Below are positions 1-6,714 of a stretch of 10,976 nucleotides of DNA, one piece after another. The translations under genes and the position numbers were made by a program. The DNA is from Thermoleophilia bacterium (GTDB lineage Bacteria; Actinomycetota; Thermoleophilia; Gaiellales; Gaiellaceae), in the NCBI GenBank assembly GCA_025933895.1, contig JAICZB010000052.1, positions 1 to 10,976 of the forward strand, read 5' to 3'. The number at the start of each line of letters is the position of its first letter. Position 1 is the stretch's first letter. The notes beneath the pieces were generated by a model. That model was not told the origin of the DNA. It made no database searches and saw only the letters and a program-made list of their open reading frames with translations.

Positions 1-548
1 ACTTCCGCGAGGACGTCGCCGGGACGACGAGAGATCTCGCGCCCCCGGACGGCGGGGACGATGCAGTAGGAGCAGACCGAATTGCAGCCCATCGAGACCT
101 GCACCCAGGCCTGGAAGCGCCGTTCGCGCCGTGCGGGAAGACCGGCCGCGAAGGCGCGCTCCTCTGCGGTGCCGAACGCTCCGCGCGCGATCCCTTCTCC
201 GCCGGCGCCGAGCCAGGCACCGAGATGCGAGATCGTGCCCGGCCCGAAGGCGACGTCGACGGCGGGATAGAGCGCAAACAACCGCTCCCGCTGCGCCTCG
301 GCATAACACCCGCCGACGGCGACGACCGTCCCCGGCCGCTCGCGCTTCAGCTTCGCGGCGTTCCCCATGTGGGCCGCGAAGCGCGTGTCGGGCTTCTCGC
401 GGATCGTGCAGGTGTTGAGGACGATGACGTCCGCCTGATCCTGCGACGGCGCCTCGCCGAGGCCGAGCTCCTCGAGCAGGCCCTTGATCCGCTCGGAATC
501 GTGGGCGTTCATCTGGCAGCCGAACGTCGTGACGTGGTAGCGCTTCAC
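1..548 (-). CDS. miaB: MiaB, tRNA-2-methylthio-N6-isopentenyladenosine synthase (3' end outside window)
   Basis: Radical-SAM methylthiotransferase that adds the 2-methylthio group to i6A37 of tRNAs reading UNN codons. About 182 codons are present and the rest lies beyond base 1. The N-terminal UPF0004 domain is clear: TFGCQMN near residues 8-14, NTCTIRE at 45-51 and GGC at 79-81 supply the three cysteines (11, 47, 81) of the auxiliary [4Fe-4S] cluster. The radical-SAM motif C155-x3-C159-x2-C162 follows, in the family context GCNSVCSYCIVP. I chose the GTG at 546-548 because it gives MKRYHVTTFGCQMN, the normal MiaB N-terminus; no in-frame ATG, GTG or TTG lies between it and the rny stop, and no good ribosome site precedes it. 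It starts 23 bases after the rny stop, so it is probably co-transcribed with rny. The family call is firm; only the C-terminal half and TRAM domain are unseen. Confidence 0.96.
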   Translation of the reverse strand, partial: MKRYHVTTFGCQMNAHDSERIKGLLEELGLGEAPSQDQADVIVLNTCTIREKPDTRFAAHMGNAAKLKRERPGTVVAVGGCYAEAQRERLFALYPAVDVAFGPGTISHLGAWLGAGGEGIARGAFGTAEERAFAAGLPARRERRFQAWVQVSMGCNSVCSYCIVPAVRGREISRRPGDVLAE

Positions 549-571
549 GGCGCGTAGGGTAGCCCGGCCGG

Positions 572-2176
572 CTAGGCAGCCTGGATCGGCGAGTCCGCCG
601 CCGGCTCGGGTTCCACGGGCGTCGGGGCGGTCGTCGCGGTGTGGTTCTTCGCCACGTCGACTGCGCGGCTCTCACGGATGACGGTCACCTTCACCTGGCC
701 CGGATACTCCAGCCGGTCTTCGATCTCGCGCGCGATCTCATGGGCGAGCAGCGCCGCTTCGTCGTCGTCGACTGCGCCCGGGCTGACGATCACCCTGATC
801 TCGCGCCCTGCCTGCAGGGCGTAGACCTTGTCCACGCCGGGCTTCGAGGCAGCGAGCTCCTCGAGCGACTCGAGACGCTTGATGTACTGCTCGAGGCTCT
901 CACCGCGCGCGCCCGGCCGGCTCGCCGAGACAGCATCGGCCGCGATCAGGAGAACGGCCTCCACCGTCTGGGGCTGCACCTCGTAGTGATGCGCCTCGAT
1001 CGCGTGGACGACGCCCTGGGACTCGCCGTGGCGGCGGGCGAGCTGGGCGGAGATCAGCGCGTGCGAGCCCTCGATCTCGTGCGTCATGGCCTTGCCGATG
1101 TCGTGGAGCAGCGCCGCACGCTTCGCGGTCTGGACGCTCGCCTCGAGCTCGGTCGCCATGATCCCGGCGAGGTGGACGACCTCGAGCGTGTGCTTGAGGA
1201 CGTTCTGGCCGTAGCTCGTCCGGAACCGAAGGCGACCGAGAACCTGCACGAGCTCGTCGCCGAACGGCCCGCAGTTCGCCTCGAACACCGCCTGCTCCCC
1301 GGCATGGCGGACGACCTCCTCGACCTCCGCCTTCGACTCGTAGTACGTCTCCTCGACCCGCGCCGGGTGAATCCGGCCGTCTTCGAGCAGCTTGGTGACC
1401 GTCAGCCGGGCGATCTCGCGGCGGAGGCCGTCGAAGGATGAAAGCACGACTGCGTGCGGCGTGTCGTCGACGATGAAGTCGACGCCGGTGAGATGCTCGA
1501 GGGCCCGGATGTTGCGGCCTTCCCGGCCGATGATCCGGCCCTTCATGTCGTCGGAGGGGAGCTCGACGACGGTCACCGTCGTCTCGGCGGTGTGGCTCGC
1601 GGCGACCCGCTGGAGCGCATCGGCCACGAGGTTGCGAGCGCGGCGCTTCGACTCGGCCCGAGCCTCGTCCTCGAGCGATCGCACCCGGCGGGCCAGCTCG
1701 TGCCTCGCCTGTTCCTCTCCACGCTCGAGCAGGACTCCCTTCGCCTCGGCCTGCGTCAGCCCCGCTACCCGCTCGAGCTCGGTGAACTGCGCGTTCTTGA
1801 GCTCTTTCAGCTCGTCCTGCAGCCGGCGGATGTGCTCCTCCCGGTCAGCGAGGCCCTGGTCCCGGCGCGTGAGCTCTTCGAGCTTCTTCTCGACCTCGAG
1901 CTCCTTCGCAAGGACGCGCTCCTCGATCTTCATCACCTGCGCCCGCCGGTCGGTGAGCTCCGTGTCGATCTCGCTTCGCAGCCGCACGGCCTGCTCGCGG
2001 GCATCGACCTGCGCCTCCCGCCGCACGGCGTCGCCCTCACGGCGCGCGTCCTCGAGGAGCTGGTCGCGGATGCGGCGGGCCTTCGTCACCCCGGTCGTGC
2101 CGAAGACGGAGACCGCCAGCAGGGCGAGGCCGACACCTCCGGCGATCCCGATGGCGATTCCGATCCCGATCAGCAC
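572..2176 (-). CDS. rny: Ribonuclease Y
   Basis: Membrane-anchored endoribonuclease that starts mRNA decay. The 534 residues show the full family order. A glycine-rich transmembrane segment spans about 1-26. A long charged coiled coil spans about 35-190. A KH domain carries the loop GRIIGREG at 213-220. The HD domain has H329, the H358-D359 pair in LLHDIGKA, H372, H396-H397 and D414. The conserved end RESRAVDVAK (501-510) is followed by an extra Pro/Ala/Glu-rich tail of 24 residues that the core fold does not need. The GTG start at 2174-2176 has a strong Shine-Dalgarno site, GAGGAG, 8 bases upstream, and places the membrane helix at the N-terminus as expected. The gene sits between recX and miaB. 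A 247-base structured leader precedes it (see separate entries), suggesting post-transcriptional control. Confidence 0.97.
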   Translation of the reverse strand: MLIGIGIAIGIAGGVGLALLAVSVFGTTGVTKARRIRDQLLEDARREGDAVRREAQVDAREQAVRLRSEIDTELTDRRAQVMKIEERVLAKELEVEKKLEELTRRDQGLADREEHIRRLQDELKELKNAQFTELERVAGLTQAEAKGVLLERGEEQARHELARRVRSLEDEARAESKRRARNLVADALQRVAASHTAETTVTVVELPSDDMKGRIIGREGRNIRALEHLTGVDFIVDDTPHAVVLSSFDGLRREIARLTVTKLLEDGRIHPARVEETYYESKAEVEEVVRHAGEQAVFEANCGPFGDELVQVLGRLRFRTSYGQNVLKHTLEVVHLAGIMATELEASVQTAKRAALLHDIGKAMTHEIEGSHALISAQLARRHGESQGVVHAIEAHHYEVQPQTVEAVLLIAADAVSASRPGARGESLEQYIKRLESLEELAASKPGVDKVYALQAGREIRVIVSPGAVDDDEAALLAHEIAREIEDRLEYPGQVKVTVIRESRAVDVAKNHTATTAPTPVEPEPAADSPIQAA

Positions 2177-2181
2177 GTGCC

Positions 2182-2265
2182 CGGCTCCTCGGTCGGGGAC
2201 CTAGCCGCCTTCAGCGGCACGTCCCATCCGGCGCCGGGCCGGCCCGGCAGCTATCCGAGAAGCCG
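2182..2265 (-). promoter_or_regulatory. Possible Shine-Dalgarno-masking switch ahead of rny
   Basis: The rny ribosome site GAGGAG (2185-2190) lies within CCGAGGAGCCG (2182-2192). That segment can pair over 11 bp, with one G·U, to CGGCTTCTCGG at 2255-2265. The helix would close a three-way junction containing the hairpins at 2233-2248 and 2196-2225. The upstream strand of this helix is also the loop plus 3' arm of the local hairpin 2257-2270 (GAGAA/TTCTC), so the two folds exclude each other: one hides and the other frees the ribosome site. The complementarity is seen directly. Switching is inference; ligand, temperature or RNase Y autoregulation are all possible. Confidence 0.4.
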
Positions 2266-2366
2266 TTCTCCGGCAGGCGTGGGCCCTGCCGAAAGTCGTC
2301 GCGCTACCTCGCGCGCGACCTCCGAGTCGTCGGACGTAAGCGGTCGATCATCGGATTTGGTTTCGG

Positions 2367-2389
2367 AAAAGCTGCTTTTGCAGGCAAAA
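2367..2389. repeat. A/T-rich overlapping inverted repeats downstream of recX
   Basis: In an otherwise GC-rich region, the minus strand reads TTTTG-CCTG-CAAAA overlapping AAAAG-CAG-CTTTT. The central A-tract can pair with either flanking T-tract but not both. It lies 34 bases after the recX stop and about 190 bases before rny. It may be part of an rny promoter or a weak recX 3' end. The stems lack the GC core of an intrinsic terminator, so its role is open. Confidence 0.35.
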
Positions 2390-2423
2390 CGTCGAATGGA
2401 ATGCCCCTGGATCGTACCGTGTC

Positions 2424-3011
2424 TCAGGCCTCGAGCGCAAACGTGGTTGCGACTTCGTCCACCGTGTCCCGCGAGAAACCGCGCGTGCCGAGGCGGCGCA
2501 GGCGCGCGGGCGTCAGGCTTTCGCCCTCGAGCAGGCGCCTCGCCCGAGCGAGCTCGGGCTCGAGCGCGGCAACTGCGTCAGCTGCCGTCTCGGCCGGGAT
2601 GAGGCGCTTCCGAAGGTCCGCCCGTATCGCTGCATCGCCGTAGCCGTGACGCGCGAGCAGCTCGGCGCGGGTCTCGGCCAATCGGGCGTCGTCGAGGACG
2701 CCGGCGCGGTCGAGGCTTGCCAGGGCGTCTGCACGCGCTGCGCTCGAATGTCCCGCTCGCCTCAGACGCTGCTCGAGGGCCCGTTGCGAGCGGTCGCTCG
2801 CGGCGAGTGATCGCGTCGCTGTTGCGAGAGCCTTGGCTCGGCGCACCTCTCGCCCCAGCTCTCGGGCCGTCGGGCGATCGAGCCCGCGCCCGACCGCGAG
2901 ACCCGCCCGCACGACTGCGTCCACCGGCAGCACGCGCCACGGCCTGCCGGCGAGCTCGACGGCCACCCGGCCGCGCTTCCGCTCGCGCAGGGCCGTGACG
3001 GTGGGCGTCAT
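2424..3011 (-). CDS. recX: RecX, regulatory protein of RecA
   Basis: Small modulator that binds the RecA filament groove and limits recombinase and coprotease activity. The 195 residues show a variable N-terminal part (about 1-60) and then the helical RecX repeats. Around residues 75-150 these contain the family pattern of paired basic helices (ALEQRLRRAG, LDDARLAE, LLARHGYGDAAI, LRKRLI). A final repeat ends in TRGFSRDTVDEV. The ATG at 3009-3011 overlaps the recA TGA in an ATGA junction, so the two are translationally coupled. The reading frame stays open upstream inside recA to 3305, but that stretch is only a shadow of recA. Position directly after recA supports the call. About 250 non-coding bases follow, so recX is the last gene of this tight cluster. 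Confidence 0.93.
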   Translation of the reverse strand: MTPTVTALRERKRGRVAVELAGRPWRVLPVDAVVRAGLAVGRGLDRPTARELGREVRRAKALATATRSLAASDRSQRALEQRLRRAGHSSAARADALASLDRAGVLDDARLAETRAELLARHGYGDAAIRADLRKRLIPAETAADAVAALEPELARARRLLEGESLTPARLRRLGTRGFSRDTVDEVATTFALEA

Positions 3012-4102
3012 GCCTCGGCTTCGGCCGACGCAAGCGCCTCTGCCGCGACCTCCGCCTTCGCCTTGCCGTTGCCCGCCGCGGCGTCGTCGGCGATCGGTAG
3101 CAACCGCGCGGACGCGACCTGATCCGAGCCGAGCTCGACCTGGATCTGCTGGAGAATCTGCTGCGTCACGTCGGGGTGCTCGCGGAGGAAGGCAGTCGCG
3201 TTCTGGCGGCCTTGGCCGAGCCGCTCGTCGCCGAAGCTGAAGTAAGAGCCCGACTTCGTCACGACCTTCCGGTCGAGCGCCGAGTCGAGCACGGTGCCCT
3301 CCCACGAAATGCCGGAGCCGTAGATGATGTCGAACTCCGCCTGCTTGAACGGCGGCGCGACCTTGTTCTTCACGACCTTGACGCGGACGCGGTTCCCGAA
3401 CGCCTCGACGCCTTCCTTCAACGTCTCGATCCGGCGGATGTCGAGGCGCACAGACGAGTAGAACTTCAGTGCCCGGCCGCCCGGCGTCGTCTCGGGGTTG
3501 CCGAACATGACGCCGATCTTCTCGCGCAGCTGGTTCGTGAAGATGCAGATCGTGTCGGTGCGGTTGAGCGTGCCGGCGAGCTTGCGCAGCGCCTGGCTCA
3601 TGAGCCGCGCCTGGAGGCCGACGTGGGAGTCGCCCATCTCTCCTTCGATCTCGGCCTTCGGCGTGAGCGCCGCGACCGAGTCGACCGCGACGATGTCGAG
3701 CGCGCCGGAGCGGATGAGGAGCTCGGCGATCTCGAGGGCCTGCTCGCCCGTGTCGGGCTGCGAGACGAGGAGGTTGTCGATGTCGACGCCGATCCGCTTC
3801 GCGTACGTCGGGTCCATCGCGTGCTCGGCGTCGATGAAGGCGCAGATGCCGCCGCGCCGCTGGGCCTCGGCGATCACGTGGTAGACGAGGGTCGTTTTCC
3901 CCGAGGACTCGGGGCCGAAGATCTCGACGATACGGCCACGCGGCAGGCCGCCGATCCCGAGCGCGAGATCGAGCGCCAGCGAGCCCGTGGAGACGGCACC
4001 GACCGAGACCGCGGCGCGGTCGCTCATCTTCATGACGGATCCCTTGCCGAACTGCCGCTCGATCTGGCCGAGCGCCACGTCGAGTGCTTCGTGCTTGTCC
4101 AC
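3008..4102 (-). CDS. recA: RecA, recombinase A
   Basis: ATP-dependent DNA strand-exchange protein and coprotease for LexA self-cleavage. The 364 residues carry the canonical RecA core without an intein. Walker A GPESSGKT lies at 63-70, the Walker B region is DIVAVDSVAAL, and the L1 and L2 DNA-binding loops surround EGEMGDSHVGLQARLMSQ and FGNPETTPGGRALKFY. The C-terminal domain is followed by an acidic, Ala/Glu-rich tail that also contains a few lysines. The start is GTG at 4100-4102, with AGGAGG 7 bases upstream; the product begins MDKHEALDVALGQIERQFGKG as in other RecAs. It lies 3 bases after the thpR stop and overlaps recX by 4. A LexA-type box inside thpR indicates SOS control in addition to read-through from the upstream genes. 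Confidence 0.99.
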   Translation of the reverse strand: MDKHEALDVALGQIERQFGKGSVMKMSDRAAVSVGAVSTGSLALDLALGIGGLPRGRIVEIFGPESSGKTTLVYHVIAEAQRRGGICAFIDAEHAMDPTYAKRIGVDIDNLLVSQPDTGEQALEIAELLIRSGALDIVAVDSVAALTPKAEIEGEMGDSHVGLQARLMSQALRKLAGTLNRTDTICIFTNQLREKIGVMFGNPETTPGGRALKFYSSVRLDIRRIETLKEGVEAFGNRVRVKVVKNKVAPPFKQAEFDIIYGSGISWEGTVLDSALDRKVVTKSGSYFSFGDERLGQGRQNATAFLREHPDVTQQILQQIQVELGSDQVASARLLPIADDAAAGNGKAKAEVAAEALASAEAEA

Positions 4103-4105
4103 CTC

Positions 4106-4726
4106 TCAGCCTCCTAGAGCGACAGATTCCAAGACTTCGTACCGCGCCCCACCGGGGTGCAGCCGTGACAGATAAGCAGCCGCGTCGGACGGAACGAACG
4201 TTCGTACCGACGGCGGGTCGAGCCGGAGCCGCGGGCGCCGATGACCCCGCTCCGACACCGGCAAAGCCGGCATCTCCGCTCCTTGACGCGCTCCGTCGAG
4301 CCTACGCGCGTTCCAGCGCGCGACCGTGACGTGCGGCAACCAGGGACGCCCCTCGCGGCGGTAGACGCCGAGTGCCTCGAGCCGCTCTTGGAGGTCGCCG
4401 GCGAGCAGGGCGGCCCGGCCTCCGTCGTCGTCGAGCACGAGCATGCCGACGCTCCGCGTCTCGCGATAGCGAACCGGCGTGAGCCGGATCTCTCCCGCGC
4501 TCGAGGCAGCTTCGCGCAGCGCGTCCCTGATCGTGTCGCGCTCCGCGGCAGGGCGGTGGCCGAGGAAGGCGAGGGTGACGTGCAGGTGCTCTCGCGGGAC
4601 GACCCGGACGTTCCCGAGCTGCTCACGCTGCCAGTGCTCGACCTCGTCGAGTGTCCCGTCGGGCAGGCGGAGGGCGAGAAAGAGCCGGATCCGTTCATCC
4701 CCGCTCACGCTAGCGCGGGAGGTCAT
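4106..4726 (-). CDS. thpR: ThpR, RNA 2',3'-cyclic phosphodiesterase (2H family)
   Basis: 2H phosphoesterase, formerly called 2'-5' RNA ligase, that hydrolyses 2',3'-cyclic phosphates on RNA ends. The two signature motifs of the 2H fold are intact: HVTL with H49 and T51, followed by AFLG, and HVTV with H132 and T134 in LPHVTVAR. The N-terminal strand IRLFLALRLP and the C-terminal FVPSDAAAYLSRLHPGGARYEVLE are also typical. At 206 residues it is normal to slightly long, with an Arg-rich stretch at about 138-170. The ATG at 4724-4726 overlaps the cinA TGA in an ATGA junction. The 3' part of the gene does double duty, carrying the recA SOS box and the recA ribosome site. The in vivo substrate is unknown for most bacteria; a link to tRNA or RNA repair is only family inference. 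Confidence 0.93.
   Translation of the reverse strand: MTSRASVSGDERIRLFLALRLPDGTLDEVEHWQREQLGNVRVVPREHLHVTLAFLGHRPAAERDTIRDALREAASSAGEIRLTPVRYRETRSVGMLVLDDDGGRAALLAGDLQERLEALGVYRREGRPWLPHVTVARWNARRLDGARQGAEMPALPVSERGHRRPRLRLDPPSVRTFVPSDAAAYLSRLHPGGARYEVLESVALGG
4110..4115 (-). promoter_or_regulatory. Shine-Dalgarno site of recA, embedded in the end of thpR
   Basis: The minus strand reads AGGAGG, then 7 bases, then the GTG of recA. The hexamer overlaps the last Leu-Gly-Gly codons of thpR, immediately before its TGA. It is the strongest ribosome site in the window, which fits a highly expressed recA, and it fixes the GTG start. Confidence 0.85.
4191..4204 (-). promoter_or_regulatory. SOS box (LexA operator) upstream of recA, inside thpR
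   Basis: The sense strand of recA reads CGAACGTTCGTTCC. This keeps the GAAC-N4-GTTC core of Gram-positive and actinobacterial LexA boxes and matches 13 of 14 positions of the Bacillus consensus CGAACRNRYGTTYC. Its near edge is 88 bases from the recA GTG. It encodes Val-Arg-Thr-Phe-Val-Pro of thpR, so the operator is embedded in coding sequence. A weak -10-like TTATCT lies 15 bases downstream at 4170-4175; no good -35 is seen. A second, overlapping perfect palindrome ACGAACGTTCGT (4194-4205) shares the core, so the exact register is uncertain. Confidence 0.7.
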
Positions 4727-6000
4727 GCGGCTTCTTCGCGACTTCCCGTCAGGAGTGCACGCAAGAGGTGGAGCGCGGTAACAGCGGCGCGGACCCGTAC
4801 CTGCTCGCGATCGCCGGGGAGATCGAGCATGCGGGCCAGGGAGCCGTCGGGGCCGGCGGCGTGGAGGTGGACACGTCCGACCGGCTTCTCCGCCGTTCCC
4901 CCTTCAGGCCCCGCGACACCGGTCACCGCCACGGCCACGTCCGCGCCGAGGCGGCGACGCGCGCCCTCCGCCATCGCGGCCGCGGCCTCGGCCGAGACGG
5001 CTCCGTGCTTCACGAGCAGCTCCTCCGGCACGTCGAGCTCGGCCTCCTTGACCTCGTTCGAGTATGCGACCACGCCGCCGACGAAGCTCGCGCTCGACCC
5101 GGAGATGCCGGTGAGCCGGGCGGCGACCATGCCACCTGTGCACGACTCGGCGGTCGCGAGCCGCAGGCCGCGCGCGTCCGCGAGAGAGAGCACGAGCTCC
5201 TCGACACGGCGTTCGTCGCGGGCGAACAGCCACTCTTCGAGCCGCTCCGTGAGAGCAGCGTCGAGCTCGTCCGCGCGCTCCTCGGCCCCCGCATCGGCGA
5301 CGAGATCGACGTGGATCTCGAACTCGCGCGCGCAGATGGTCGCGTCGACGCCGTCGCCGTCGCCACCGGCCTCGTCGAGAGCCCGGGCGACGGCGGACTC
5401 GCTGACGCCGAACAGCCGGAGCACGCGCCGCCCCGGCGGCCGCGTCGTCTCCAGCAGCTCCTTCATCGGCTCGCTCGCGAGCGCGTTCGGCCAGAGCCGT
5501 CGCAGCTCGCCAGGCGGTCCCGGCAGGACGACGACGACGCACCCCGTAGGAGCCCGGAAGACGAGCCCCGGCGCCGTCCCCGCGAGGCCGATCGAGCGTG
5601 CCGAGACGGGCCGCGTCGCCTGCTTGGTGACGCCGGGCGCGAAGTCGGCGTACGGCCTTCGCATCCGCTCCGAGAACGCGCGCGAGATCGACTCGATCTC
5701 CCGCTCGAGATCCTCGTCCACGACGAGCTCGATCCCGGCGGCGTGCGCGACGAGCTCGACCGTGCGGTCGTCGTGGGTCGGACCGAGACCGCCCGAGATC
5801 AAGCAGGCATCCGCCTCCAACCCCTCGCGCAGCACGGCTTCGAGCTCGGCCGGCGCGTCTCCGACGATCGTGATGCGGGCAGGCGCGAGCCCGTGGCTCA
5901 GCGCCTCGGCGGCGAGGAAGGGGCCGTTCCGGTCGGTGCGCTCGCCGCGGACGAGCTCGCTGCCGGTGACGACGACGACCGCGCGCGGCCGCCGGCTCAC
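4723..6000 (-). CDS. cinA: CinA, competence/damage-inducible protein A with nicotinamide-nucleotide amidase (PncC) domain
   Basis: The 425-residue protein has both CinA domains. The N-terminal MoaB/MogA-like domain (COG1058) covers about 6-170, with TGSELVRG and SGGLGPTHDD (69-78). The C-terminal PncC domain covers about 268-415, with TAESCTGG and likely nucleophile S286, GAVSAEAA, and VTGVAGPEGGTAEKPVG. PncC deamidates nicotinamide mononucleotide to nicotinate mononucleotide, the same product that NadC makes, so this enzyme returns NAD breakdown products to the de novo route encoded nearby. In many CinAs the N-terminal domain is an ADP-ribose pyrophosphatase; I cannot confirm that here. The GTG at 5998-6000 overlaps the upstream TGA as GTGA, and the stop overlaps thpR as ATGA. 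cinA just before recA is a classic arrangement in Gram-positive bacteria. Confidence 0.95.
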   Translation of the reverse strand: MSRRPRAVVVVTGSELVRGERTDRNGPFLAAEALSHGLAPARITIVGDAPAELEAVLREGLEADACLISGGLGPTHDDRTVELVAHAAGIELVVDEDLEREIESISRAFSERMRRPYADFAPGVTKQATRPVSARSIGLAGTAPGLVFRAPTGCVVVVLPGPPGELRRLWPNALASEPMKELLETTRPPGRRVLRLFGVSESAVARALDEAGGDGDGVDATICAREFEIHVDLVADAGAEERADELDAALTERLEEWLFARDERRVEELVLSLADARGLRLATAESCTGGMVAARLTGISGSSASFVGGVVAYSNEVKEAELDVPEELLVKHGAVSAEAAAAMAEGARRRLGADVAVAVTGVAGPEGGTAEKPVGRVHLHAAGPDGSLARMLDLPGDREQVRVRAAVTALHLLRALLTGSREEAA

Positions 6001-6698
6001 CCGCAGTTGCGCGTCGTCCGCTTCGGTGTGACGAGGACGCGGAGGTTGTGCACGGCCGGGAGCGCAACCGCGCTGCCGTCGAGCGTGATCTGCAGGCCGG
6101 CAGGCTTGCGCACCAGGAGGCAGAAGCGGTCGCCCGCGAGCTTGTCGGCCTCCCCCGGTCCGACCGTCCCCTGCAGGGCGACCTTGCCCGAGGCGCTGTT
6201 GCGACGCACCTCGACGTACGTCCCGCTCCCGACGCCTTTGAGGAGGAGCCGGTGGGCGGGCGACGCTTGCCGGTGCTGCTTCTGCTTCGTCCCGACTCCC
6301 GGCTCGTGTGTCGACGCCCCGGGCAGACGGAACGCCACGAAGACGAGCGCCGCCACGCTGGCGATACCGGCGAGCGCGAGGAGAATCGCGCGCCGCTCGA
6401 GCGGGCGCCCCCTCCTGCGGATCCGGCGCCGCTCGGGGCGCGGGGGCAGCTCGTCGCGCCAGCTCGTGATGAACCGCGAGGCGTACTCGTCGACGTAGAC
6501 CTCCCCGTCGAGCCCGAGGTAGTCGGCGTACGTCCGCAGGAACCCGCGGATGTAGGCGTCGCCGGGAATGGAGGTGAAGTCCTCCTCCTCGAGCGCGCGG
6601 ATGTACTTCGCGCGGATCTTCGTCGCAAGCTCGATCTCGGGATAGCCGAGCCCCTGCCGCTCGCGCGCCTCACGGAGGCTGTTTCCTATCTCGAACAC
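5997..6698 (-). CDS. RodZ-like protein: cytoplasmic HTH, one membrane helix, extracytoplasmic DUF4115-type domain
   Basis: The 233 residues follow the RodZ plan. A HTH_25 (Xre-like) domain at about 3-70 contains the family signatures IGNSLREARERQG, ATKIRAKYIRALEEEDF and IPGDAYIRGFLRTYADYLGLD. A basic linker follows at about 84-103, with a run of arginines. One transmembrane helix lies at about 104-124. A small beta-rich external domain at about 148-228 contains YVEVRR and GLQITLDG. RodZ links MreB to the membrane in rods; whether this protein does so or is another membrane HTH regulator cannot be told here. The GTG at 6696-6698 gives the expected N-terminus, but no Shine-Dalgarno site is visible. 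It starts 16 bases after the preceding stop, so translation may be coupled. Its stop overlaps cinA by 4 bases. Confidence 0.85.
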   Translation of the reverse strand: MFEIGNSLREARERQGLGYPEIELATKIRAKYIRALEEEDFTSIPGDAYIRGFLRTYADYLGLDGEVYVDEYASRFITSWRDELPPRPERRRIRRRGRPLERRAILLALAGIASVAALVFVAFRLPGASTHEPGVGTKQKQHRQASPAHRLLLKGVGSGTYVEVRRNSASGKVALQGTVGPGEADKLAGDRFCLLVRKPAGLQITLDGSAVALPAVHNLRVLVTPKRTTRNCG

Positions 6699-6714
6699 GG
6701 GAGGAGTCTACGGC

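Larger units (their letters stand above)
2177..2423 (-). promoter_or_regulatory. Structured 5' leader / intergenic region upstream of rny
   Basis: This is the only sizeable non-coding gap in the window. Read on the minus strand from recX to rny, it holds an A/T-rich patch (about 2351-2390) and then a run of inverted repeats. These are 2322-2333 (4-bp stem), 2298-2319 (7-bp stem GTCGCGC/GCGCGAC, 8-base loop), 2271-2291 (7-bp stem CGGCAGG/CCTGCCG), 2257-2270 (GAGAA/TTCTC, loop CGGC), 2233-2248 (16-base perfect palindrome) and 2196-2225 (two 5-bp stems, GGGAC/GTCCC and GCCGC/GCGGC, separated by a small internal loop). None has a following T-run, so none looks like an intrinsic terminator. It matches no riboswitch family I recognise. 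The rny promoter must lie here or upstream; I see no convincing -35/-10 pair. GC-rich DNA forms hairpins readily, so function is inferred. Confidence 0.6.

Noticed and set aside
1454..2602. 382-codon plus-strand frame crossing the rny leader
   Set aside because: Mostly antisense to rny. The part over the leader has no start or ribosome site and no recognisable domain.
3012..3305. Upstream extension of the recX frame inside recA
   Set aside because: Lies wholly within recA in another frame; the ATG overlapping the recA stop gives a normal RecX.
4151..4172. Mycobacterial RecA-NDp-type promoter (TTGTCRGTG-N8-TAnnnT) before recA
   Set aside because: Only CTGTCACGG is present, with three mismatches, and no TAnnnT follows at the required spacing.
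4241..6498. Long plus-strand open frames of about 575-600 codons opposite thpR, cinA and the RodZ-like gene
   Set aside because: They are antisense to well-recognised genes, their products are Arg/Ser/Pro/Ala-rich without domains, and long shadow frames are expected at this GC content.
4904..6673. 589-codon minus-strand frame overlapping cinA and the RodZ-like gene
   Set aside because: An out-of-frame, arginine-rich shadow; the true frames carry PncC, MoaB-like and RodZ-like motifs.
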